A stretch of DNA of 20,729 bases from positions 1 through 20,729 of the forward strand of contig CAZGCW010000046.1 in assembly GCA_964524295.1 (NCBI GenBank), given 5' to 3'. This DNA comes from UBA9926 sp964524295. GTDB taxonomy: Bacteria > Pseudomonadota > Gammaproteobacteria > Pseudomonadales > Azotimanducaceae. The notes under the pieces are model-generated. The model saw nothing but the letters and a program-made list of their open reading frames with translations, had not been told where the DNA came from and did not search any database. Position 1 is the first letter of the stretch. Every line of letters starts with the position of its first letter. Positions 14,685 to 20,729 of this stretch are shown here, one piece after another. The translations under genes were made by a program, and so were the position numbers.

Positions 14685-16325
14685 TCATGATGCGAGCGGA
14701 AATACGTGCCCCTCGAATACGGTGGCATGAATGCGCAGGTCTCGCAGGCGCATGGGATCGCAGGTTAACGGATCTTCATCAAGAATTGTGAAGTCAGCAT
14801 ACTTCCCGGCTCGGAGGCTACCCGTATCTCCAGCTATGGCAAGCACGTGGGCGGCATTGATAGTGATGGCTTCCAAAGCCTGCTGAGGTGTCAGGCGCTC
14901 TTCTGGGCACATGACTTCGCCGGCATGATTGATGCGATTGACAGCGACCCAGGCACTATTGAGTGGTTCTGCTGGTGCCATGGTGAAGTCAGAGTGCAAC
15001 GTTGTATTGATGCCACCTTGAAAACAGGCGCCCAGTCTGGACATCTGTGATGCTCGTTCGTAACCGATGCCTTGTTTAGCATAGATATCAGACAATTCGT
15101 GCAGATAGTAAACGTTGGCTGAAACCTGTGCACCCAGTGCCTTTATCCTTTTTATCTGTTCAGGGGTGCTGAACCCGAAATGCTCGATGGTAAACCCATG
15201 GTTAAAACGCGGTTTTTCTTGCTGCATTTTTTCCAGCAGGTCCAGTGTCAATTCAATGCCAAGATCACCGCAGGCATGGACATGGATCTGGAATCCCGCA
15301 TGCCAGTAGGCTCGCATATTTCGCTCCAGGATTTCAGGTGGCATGAGCCATTCGCCTTGATGGCCATCTATGTAGCCAGGCTCCATCATCTGTGCTAATT
15401 GGCTGAAGAAAGCGCCATCACAGAATAGTTTAATGTGTTTGCCGAATTTTAATCGGTGACTATTTCGATCCATCAGACTGTGAGCCAGCTCAGGGCCTTC
15501 CTCTATCGGTTTCCCACCTTTCAAGATAGCGGTGCCATGGGCAACCAGTCGGGTACGGAACGGGACGTCATCACCCTCAAGCATGGAGGCCAGCGCATTA
15601 GCTTCAGATTCGAAGTCGAACAATCCGGTTGCGAGATCGCCAATGCTGGTCTGCCCTCCATAATGCACGACTTGCTTCAGGCGCTCTAACCCTGCAGCAT
15701 ATTTGTCAGGTGCGAGTAACCAGGGATTCAGCCGGTTGATGGCCAGGCCCAAACCGTTTTCGTAGAAATGGCCATTGGGATAGTCAACCTGTGCGCCAGG
15801 CTTTATGTCTTCTGCTTTAATTTCAGTCATCTTCAGTGCGGCATCGTTCATGTAAAGTTCATGAAATGATCGGTGCCAGACTATGATCGGCCGTTCACGA
15901 CTGATGTCGTTGATCCTGTGTCTGCTCATAGAGCCATGCCACAGGTGGTGGTAACCCCAGATAAAGAGGGGATTGTCCTGTTCTTTTTCAGCATGCAGGT
16001 TTGCCATTCGCTGATCAAACTGGTCGCCGGTGAGGGTTGGCTCAACCGTACCCCAGGGTAGTTTCCAGCGCATCGCCGTGATGAACTCCATAGGTAACAA
16101 TACCGCCGCCATCGTTGGGTGAAGATGAGGGTCGATAAACCCGGGACAGATAATTTTCTCGGAAAACTGATGATCCGTCGTATGGGGATGGGCGTCCAGC
16201 CAGGGTCGCATCTGCTCCTCGCATCCGACTTCGATGATGCGTCCGTCACGCACCAGGATGGCATCGGCCCGCGGCATTGATGGGTTCATGGTAATAACGG
16301 ACTTTGCAGTGAATAAAGTGAGCAT
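14685..16325 (-). CDS. Amidohydrolase family 3 metal-dependent hydrolase (YtcJ-like)
   Basis: 546 residues. The family layout is complete: N-terminal beta-sandwich half (LFTAKSVITMNP, AILVRDGRIIEVG), the first metal pair HLH in CPGFIDPHLHP (His67, His69), a large insert typical of amidohydrolase_3, IHVHACGD (His348, His350), TIEHFG (His382), TTLHSDF with Asp446, and the closing GSLRAGKYADFTILDEDPL. The enzyme is cytoplasmic (no signal peptide) and hydrolyses C-N or C-O bonds with one or two divalent metals; the YtcJ-like group has no single known substrate. The ATG at 16325 has AGGA at 5 nt. It is followed by the CobW GTPase gene on the same strand, a likely two-gene operon. The promoter must lie in the 257-bp divergent region shared with the FKBP gene. 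Confidence 0.9.
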   Translation of the reverse strand: MLTLFTAKSVITMNPSMPRADAILVRDGRIIEVGCEEQMRPWLDAHPHTTDHQFSEKIICPGFIDPHLHPTMAAVLLPMEFITAMRWKLPWGTVEPTLTGDQFDQRMANLHAEKEQDNPLFIWGYHHLWHGSMSRHRINDISRERPIIVWHRSFHELYMNDAALKMTEIKAEDIKPGAQVDYPNGHFYENGLGLAINRLNPWLLAPDKYAAGLERLKQVVHYGGQTSIGDLATGLFDFESEANALASMLEGDDVPFRTRLVAHGTAILKGGKPIEEGPELAHSLMDRNSHRLKFGKHIKLFCDGAFFSQLAQMMEPGYIDGHQGEWLMPPEILERNMRAYWHAGFQIHVHACGDLGIELTLDLLEKMQQEKPRFNHGFTIEHFGFSTPEQIKRIKALGAQVSANVYYLHELSDIYAKQGIGYERASQMSRLGACFQGGINTTLHSDFTMAPAEPLNSAWVAVNRINHAGEVMCPEERLTPQQALEAITINAAHVLAIAGDTGSLRAGKYADFTILDEDPLTCDPMRLRDLRIHATVFEGHVFPLAS

Positions 16326-16351
16326 GATTTTCCTGGGGCCGGTGGCATTAA

Positions 16352-16408
16352 CGTTTAATCTTCAGTCAGAATAACGAACAACGGATAGTGTTGCATTAAG
16401 ATTAAACG
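16352..16408. promoter_or_regulatory. 11-bp perfect inverted repeat upstream of the amidohydrolase gene
   Basis: CGTTTAATCTT (16352-16362) and its exact reverse complement AAGATTAAACG (16398-16408) are separated by 35 bp. The near arm is 26 bp upstream of the amidohydrolase start, where a promoter and operator would be expected. The arms could be two facing sites for one regulator or a long-looped RNA stem in the leader. No regulator family is assigned. Confidence 0.5.
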
Positions 16409-16410
16409 CA

Positions 16411-16437
16411 AGCGGGGATAAAGGCTAAAGCCCCGCT
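16411..16437. promoter_or_regulatory. GC-rich 7-bp hairpin in the divergent region
   Basis: AGCGGGG (16411-16417) pairs perfectly with CCCCGCT (16431-16437) around a 13-nt loop that itself contains GGCTAAAGCC-like pairing. It begins 2 bp after the inverted repeat at 16352-16408. It lies upstream of both divergent genes and has no T-tract, so an ordinary terminator of a flanking gene is unlikely; an operator, leader hairpin or part of a small RNA are alternatives. Confidence 0.5.
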
Positions 16438-16582
16438 GGATTTAAGGTAGGAATGATTGGCTGTTATGCTTGCTTGAGCCGACGGTTTTAATTGTAATGC
16501 GCTGGCGTCCGGCTCTACTGAAACGGACATTTAGGTTATGGTAAACCGCGGGAAAATCGAATCAGTTTAATTAGGAGGGATT

Positions 16583-16921
16583 ATGAGTGATGTAAACGTG
16601 ACTGCGTCAGGACTGCGCTACGAGATAATGAGTTCAGGTGAAGGCAGGACACCAGGGCCAACTGATGTTGTTTCGGTTCATTATCATGGTACCTTCGAGG
16701 ATGGACGGGTGTTTGATTCTTCAGTAGATCGTGGAGAACCTCTGGATTTGCCGGTCGATGGTGTCATCGCTGGATGGACTGAGGCGCTGCAATTGATGAA
16801 AGAAGGGGATAAATGGAAATTAACGGTACCGCCTGAGCTGGGTTATGGTGCCAATGGGGTTGGGCCCATTCCGGGGAATACCACACTGGTTTTCGAAGTG
16901 GAGCTCATGACTGTCCGTTGA
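16583..16921 (+). CDS. Cytoplasmic FKBP-type peptidyl-prolyl cis-trans isomerase
   Basis: 112 residues, one complete FKBP domain without signal peptide or extra chaperone domain. Family landmarks: VSVHYHGTFEDGRVFDSS (30-47), GVIAGWTEALQLMKEGDKW (60-78, including the conserved Trp at the base of the pocket), PPELGYGANG (~83-92), IPGNTTLVFEVELM (96-109). It catalyses isomerisation of X-Pro bonds during protein folding in the cytosol. A strong SD (AGGAGG, 5 nt) precedes the ATG. Transcribed alone and divergently from the amidohydrolase-CobW pair, with two inverted repeats in between. Similar small FKBPs are widespread housekeeping proteins; the only unusual point is the structured upstream region. 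Confidence 0.93.
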   Translation: MSDVNVTASGLRYEIMSSGEGRTPGPTDVVSVHYHGTFEDGRVFDSSVDRGEPLDLPVDGVIAGWTEALQLMKEGDKWKLTVPPELGYGANGVGPIPGNTTLVFEVELMTVR

Positions 16922-17308
16922 GCAGGGTAGGGTCCGTTTCCTGTCCAGAAACTGGATCCTCGGAGACCAGGTGATGTCTGTGCTGCAGCAATGTTGTTCT
17001 AGTGTGCTCTATGCACAGTGACGGGTTCTTGTTTTTCAGCTGATCGGTCTTTGGGGAGAGATGGCAACTAGGTGAGTGAGCTGAGGCGCGAAATAGGACA
17101 GATTGCGATTGAGATAATGCGGATGAGTGTTGCAGCGCCTGAGTCAGTGGCATGACCTAAGGGTTGCGAGGGTGTTTTTGCTTTAAGCCGATGGGTAAAG
17201 TGGATCGTTAGTATTCTGCGGGAGATGACGATTGAAATGATCTCTACTGTCATTTACGCTCACACGTAGTGCAGGTAGATTCAGGTTTATTCTAATCCAG
17301 AGGTGACC
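16922..17308 (+). other. Intergenic region between FKBP and ADP-ribosylglycohydrolase-like genes
   Basis: About 390 bp with no supported gene. Overlapping minus-strand open frames have no family character or SD. It contains the palindrome TGCTGCAGCA near 16981-16990 and a small hairpin TGTGC/GCACA at 17003-17017, but no T-tract terminator and no clear promoter. The SD of the next gene (AGAGG, 5 nt) is at its right end. Confidence 0.45.
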
Positions 17309-18472
17309 ATGTTCGATTCAGCGAATTTAACTCGCGCTAAAAATGCCATTATGGGGGCATTCGTTGCCGATGCGGCGGCGCTGGGGTTTCATTGGCTGTA
17401 CAGCCAGACACGCATTTTAGAATTAGCCCCTGAACAACCTGAGTTCCGTGAACCTGACGAAACCGATTTCGAGGGTAATGTAGGCTATTTTGCTCACCCC
17501 GGCAAACGGGTAGGTCAATTATCGCAATATGGTGAGCAATGCTGGGTTATGTTGAAATCGATGCTGGACAGTGATGGTCAATACCAGAAGAGCGCTTATC
17601 AGGACGCATTCCGCGATCATTTTGGCTATGGTGGGAAGTTCAGCGGTTATATAGACCGACCCACTAGAGAAACACTGGATACGATTTACCGGGGTGAATA
17701 CGAATCGTTGCAGAGGGTTAATGCTGTGCCATTTGCCGGCGATGAACGTCAAAAATCAACACTGCTCGTTAAAATCTTAGCCGCAGCCAGACGCTTTCAG
17801 GGCGAGAGATTACAAGCGGAAGCAATTTATATTACCAATGCCATGCCGGATTCAAAAGCGAGCCTGGGTTATGCCCGCGAGATCATAAAAGCCCTGCAGG
17901 CCAGTATTGAATTTCCCGGTGCAGTCGACGAACAACTTCCGGCTGTGAGCAAGTTACCCGCCGTGGTCGCTCGGTATGCAGGTCATCGGGATCTACTGGA
18001 GCATGCAGACAGCGCCATTCGGGTAACCAATAATACGCCACGTGCGATTAATTTTGGAATGATCTGTACGCACTTGCTTGATGCGATTATAGCCGGAGAG
18101 GCGGCTGGCAGTGCCATTGCGGCAGGTTTGGCGGTCGCATCTGAAAGCAACCGGCGTTCCCTGGAAGCCGCGCTTGCCAGCTCTGGTTCCGTGCCGGAAC
18201 TGACCCGCGAAGTGGGTATGCACTGTGATCTGGGTGCAGGCGTTCCCAGTATCTTGCATAACCTTCAGTCGACCGCATCATTTATGGATGCCATCAGGGC
18301 GAATATTTATGCGGGAGGGGATAATTGCGGCCGAGCCATTATACTGGGTGCTGCCTGTGGGGGCCTGTATGGCATTGACGGGCCATCGGGAATTCCCTCG
18401 TCATGGATTTCCTTATTGGAGAATCGAGCCGGGATAAGCGAGGCAATTGATCGTTTATTTGCTTTAGCATGA
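17309..18472 (+). CDS. ADP-ribosylglycohydrolase-fold protein, J1-crystallin/selenoprotein-J-like, degenerate metal site
   Basis: 387 residues from the ATG at 17309 (SD AGAGG; a GTG two codons upstream is less likely). The N terminus AIMGAFVADAAALGFHWLY (13-31) and C-terminal IYAGGDNCGRAIILGAACGGLYG (333-355) with GIPSSW (361-366) mark the DraG/ADP-ribosylglycohydrolase helical fold. However, the di-metal motifs of active hydrolases are altered. The usual TDDT segment is replaced by LSQYGEQCWVML (71-82), and the usual GGDTD is GGDNC (336-340), losing one metal Asp. This pattern resembles the J1-crystallin/selenoprotein J branch as I recall it, with no in-frame TGA here. Removal of ADP-ribose by canonical chemistry is therefore doubtful. 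It is followed 52 bp later by the enoyl-CoA hydratase gene on the same strand. Confidence 0.82.
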   Translation: MFDSANLTRAKNAIMGAFVADAAALGFHWLYSQTRILELAPEQPEFREPDETDFEGNVGYFAHPGKRVGQLSQYGEQCWVMLKSMLDSDGQYQKSAYQDAFRDHFGYGGKFSGYIDRPTRETLDTIYRGEYESLQRVNAVPFAGDERQKSTLLVKILAAARRFQGERLQAEAIYITNAMPDSKASLGYAREIIKALQASIEFPGAVDEQLPAVSKLPAVVARYAGHRDLLEHADSAIRVTNNTPRAINFGMICTHLLDAIIAGEAAGSAIAAGLAVASESNRRSLEAALASSGSVPELTREVGMHCDLGAGVPSILHNLQSTASFMDAIRANIYAGGDNCGRAIILGAACGGLYGIDGPSGIPSSWISLLENRAGISEAIDRLFALA

Positions 18473-18524
18473 CGCCAACAGGCGGGTTTTGGCATAATGC
18501 ATAAATTAGTGATGGGGCAGCCAC

Positions 18525-19310
18525 ATGCAGCAGAATTTTTTTGACCGGGTAGGCTATGAGGTAAAAGATAGGGTTGCATTGATAACCCTGAATCGAGCGG
18601 AAAAATTGAATGCCTTTGATGCGGCCATGTATCAAGGTGTAAATCAGGCTCTGGAAACCTTTCATAACAGTGAAGAAGCCTGGGTCGCTGTCCTTCAGGC
18701 TGAGGGTGACCGGGCTTTTTCAGTCGGTGCTGATGTCAACGCCCTTAATGAATTGGCAAACCAGGGTATTACTAGCGGACTGGGTGGCCTGGACATTGAT
18801 CAACAGATGGTGACGGATAAACCGGTTATTGCCGCAGTGCAGGGATACTGCGTCGGTGAAGGCGTTAATCTGGTGCTTGCTTGTGATATGGTTTTTGCCG
18901 ATGCGACGACGCAGTTTATGATCTCCGAGGTTCGTATTGGCGTCAACGCCGTTGATATCCCACTTAAGCTCGCCAGGCGTCTGGGTTACGCGAAATCGTT
19001 TGCATTTTTATCGCCTGGTGATGCAAAAGATGCGAGCTGGGCCCATCAGGCGGGATTGGTTGAGCACATCAGTGAACCGGGAGAACTGCGCAGTGACGCT
19101 TTTGACTTTGCCAGGCGATTGGTACTCGAATGTGCCCCGCTGGCATTGAGAGCGCAAAAAGCGACGCTCTGGAATGCGGTTTATGTCGACGAAAAATCAG
19201 CAAGGCAACTCGGCGACCAACGGCGGACGCAGATCCGATTGTCAGAAGATTATGGTGAAGGCAGGCAGGCTTTTCTGGAGAAACGACAACCCAAATTCAA
19301 TGGGCGGTAG
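18525..19310 (+). CDS. Enoyl-CoA hydratase/isomerase family protein (crotonase fold)
   Basis: 261 residues, full-length crotonase. VALITLNRAEKLNAFD (18-33) is the family N-terminal strand-helix, FSVGADVNALNEL (~65-77) supplies the first oxyanion-hole amide, and VQGYCVGEGVNLVLACD (~105-121) the second. ISEVRIGVNAVD (~134-145) is the position of one catalytic Glu, and the C-terminal helices are complete. Members hydrate or isomerise acyl-CoA thioesters in fatty acid, aromatic or amino acid degradation. The usual GGG/GAG turn is GEG, a modest variation. Start ATG has GGGG about 7 nt upstream. It may be co-transcribed with the ADP-ribosylglycohydrolase-like gene 52 bp upstream, but nothing in the sequence links their functions. 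The urease genes start 102 bp downstream. Confidence 0.9.
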   Translation: MQQNFFDRVGYEVKDRVALITLNRAEKLNAFDAAMYQGVNQALETFHNSEEAWVAVLQAEGDRAFSVGADVNALNELANQGITSGLGGLDIDQQMVTDKPVIAAVQGYCVGEGVNLVLACDMVFADATTQFMISEVRIGVNAVDIPLKLARRLGYAKSFAFLSPGDAKDASWAHQAGLVEHISEPGELRSDAFDFARRLVLECAPLALRAQKATLWNAVYVDEKSARQLGDQRRTQIRLSEDYGEGRQAFLEKRQPKFNGR

Positions 19311-19412
19311 CACTTTGAATTCAAGTGATTAGCCAACCCTCACGGAAAAGCGAACCTTGGGTAAAACGACTGGGGCTTTGGGCTAGAAGCACCGAATAAC
19401 CTTAACTACACA

Positions 19413-20330
19413 ATGATAGAAAACGCAGGTTTTGCATGCCATCAGCTTCCAATTATGACTAATTCCCCAGCGATAACACGTGAGCGTAGGCAACCGACAT
19501 CAGAGGATCAATCGCAGCCCGGCTGGTCAGCTAATTTAGCCCTGCGATTTGCAGTCAAGGGCGACCGCACCACAATTGCGAGTAAGTCGTTTCAAGGTCC
19601 GCTGGCGGTTCAGAAACCCTTTTATCCAGAGGGTGATACGTGTCATGTCTACGTCTTACATCCACCTGGGGGCGTGGTCGGAGGCGACCAGCTGGCGATT
19701 GAGCTTAATCTGGAGGAACACAGCCATGCTTTGCTGACAACACCCGCGGCCAACAAGTTTTATCGTTCTGATGAGCGCCAGTCTCGATTGCAACAAAGGT
19801 TTCGTTTGGAGCATCAAGCGGTGCTGGAATGGTTGCCTCAGGAATCGATATTTTTTGATCAATGCAACACCCATTTGGCGACCCAAATTGAACTGGCTCG
19901 AGACTCACGTTTAATAGCCTGGGATGTGATTTGCCTGGGAAGACCTGCCTCCGGAGAGCCATTTAGGCAGGGGTCGATTCGCCAGATCCTGGAAATTCTG
20001 CAGGCAGGCGAGGTGCTGCTGAATGATCGTTTATTGATCGAAGGCGCCAGTAAGATGCTCACCGAGCCCTGGGGATTTAGTAGTTATCCCGTGATTGGAT
20101 ATCTGGTTGCTACGCCGACCAGTGTTTCTACACGTGACAAGGTCAGGGAAATGGTCGGTTTTGGTGAATCGGTGCGATTGACAGCAACGTTAATCAATGA
20201 CCTGCTGGTCTGTCGGGTGTTGGCAAGTCAGGCGGAGCAGGCGCGTCGCAAGTTACTCGAGGTCTGGCAGACAATAAGGCCTACCATTGTAGCAAAAGAA
20301 GCGATACAACCTAGAATCTGGCATACTTGA
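19413..20330 (+). CDS. ureD: Urease accessory protein UreD
   Basis: 305 residues, slightly longer than typical (about 270-290). Family landmarks: GWSANLALRF (37-46), KSFQGPLAVQKPFYPEG (~58-74), LHPPGGVVGGDQL (82-94), LLTTPAANKFYRS (107-119), LEWLPQESIFFD (~137-148), DVICLGRPASGE and an acidic-basic C-terminal part ending in KEAIQPRIW. UreD (UreH) binds the urease apoenzyme and, with UreF and UreG, helps load nickel into UreC. The start is uncertain: neither ATG 19413 nor ATG 19455 has an SD, and the first ~30 residues have no family character. The urease gamma subunit gene follows 87 bp later, the common ureDABC order. The other accessory genes would be beyond the right edge. Confidence 0.92.
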   Translation: MIENAGFACHQLPIMTNSPAITRERRQPTSEDQSQPGWSANLALRFAVKGDRTTIASKSFQGPLAVQKPFYPEGDTCHVYVLHPPGGVVGGDQLAIELNLEEHSHALLTTPAANKFYRSDERQSRLQQRFRLEHQAVLEWLPQESIFFDQCNTHLATQIELARDSRLIAWDVICLGRPASGEPFRQGSIRQILEILQAGEVLLNDRLLIEGASKMLTEPWGFSSYPVIGYLVATPTSVSTRDKVREMVGFGESVRLTATLINDLLVCRVLASQAEQARRKLLEVWQTIRPTIVAKEAIQPRIWHT

Positions 20331-20417
20331 GATCTGAGGTCAGTCACCGAGTTATGTTACTTGTTGTGCCGGTTTCATTAAGTCAAAGAACAGAGGGTGT
20401 GATAAGAGGAAGTTTGA

Positions 20418-20720
20418 ATGGATTTGACACCAAGAGAAAAGGACAAACTGCTTCTATTTACAGCGGCGTTGTTAGCAGAGCGGCGTAAAGACAGGGGTGT
20501 AAAACTAAATTATCCAGAAGCAGTGGCATTGATATCAGCCGCTATTATCGAAGGTGCAAGAGATGGCAGGAGTGTCGCTGATTTAATGAGCTATGGTACG
20601 ACCATACTGAGCTCAGATGATGTCATGGAGGGTATTGCCGAGATGATTCCTGATGTCCAGGTAGAGGCCACTTTCCCAGACGGGACCAAATTAGTCACGG
20701 TCCACAACCCGATAACTTAG
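20418..20720 (+). CDS. ureA: Urease gamma subunit
   Basis: 100 residues, exactly the family length. MDLTPREKDKLLLFTAALLAERR (split: 1-12 and 13-23), GVKLNYPEAVALISAAIIEGARDG (28-51) and the C-terminal VQVEATFPDGTKLVTVHNPI (78-97 region) are diagnostic of UreA. It is the small structural subunit of the nickel enzyme urease, which converts urea to ammonia and carbamate, and it assembles with UreB and UreC in the cytoplasm. The ATG has GAGGAAG about 6 nt upstream. The stop TAG is 9 bases before the window end; ureB should follow. The complete operon would let the cell use urea as nitrogen source. Confidence 0.97.
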   Translation: MDLTPREKDKLLLFTAALLAERRKDRGVKLNYPEAVALISAAIIEGARDGRSVADLMSYGTTILSSDDVMEGIAEMIPDVQVEATFPDGTKLVTVHNPIT

Positions 20721-20729
20721 GGCCCCTAA

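Noticed and set aside
18473..18494. CGCC-AACA-GGCG followed by GGTTTT as terminator of the ADP-ribosylglycohydrolase-like gene
   Set aside because: Only a 4-bp stem and a short T run; could also be read-through into the next gene, so not called.
19311..19327. Near-palindrome CACTTTGAATTCAAGTG after the enoyl-CoA hydratase gene as terminator
   Set aside because: Short, AT-rich, no T-tract; pairing too weak to call.

Overview
The window looks like a chromosomal segment of a free-living, probably marine or aquatic, Gammaproteobacterium. This is inferred from moderate GC by eye, Shine-Dalgarno (SD) driven bacterial genes, secreted proteins carrying 'ALTDGLL..R..FGF.G' dockerin-like repeats, and a mix of oxidoreductases typical of heterotrophic marine bacteria. 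No phage, transposase, integrase, tRNA, rRNA or CRISPR was seen, so the region reads as ordinary chromosome with some accessory secreted-protein genes.

Layout. The left edge holds the 3' end of a type B carboxylesterase (+). A minus-strand run follows, transcribed in the order SDR dehydrogenase, LLM flavin monooxygenase, glyoxalase-II-like metallo-hydrolase; it is probably one operon for an unidentified substrate. After a long divergent intergenic region come two plus-strand genes 23 bp apart. The first encodes a large secreted protein (two dockerin-like repeats, an Ig/PKD-like domain and a YHYH domain). The second encodes a small secreted His-rich protein with three H-x-H motifs. Next come minus-strand nitronate monooxygenase-like and DUF2161-like (PD-(D/E)XK fold) genes, then a plus-strand penicillin-acylase-family Ntn hydrolase.

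The centre-right holds a second large secreted protein: cohesin-like module, Asp-rich thrombospondin-3-type calcium repeats, second cohesin-like module, and two more copies of the same dockerin-like repeat. It is preceded by a small 12-bp tandem repeat array. Facing it on the minus strand are an amidohydrolase-3 family enzyme and a CobW/G3E GTPase, a plausible metalloenzyme plus metallochaperone pair. A divergent region with two inverted repeats separates them from a cytoplasmic FKBP prolyl isomerase (+). The right end holds a divergent ADP-ribosylglycohydrolase-fold protein of the J1-crystallin/selenoprotein-J type, an enoyl-CoA hydratase/isomerase, and the start of a urease operon (ureD, ureA), whose ureB/ureC lie beyond the edge.

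The most interesting content is the pair of secreted proteins, about 5.5 kb apart, that share a non-canonical dockerin-like repeat, one of them also carrying cohesin-like modules. The YHYH protein also sits directly before an unrecognised His-rich secreted partner. Together these suggest a calcium-dependent or metal-binding extracellular assembly that I cannot match to a described system.
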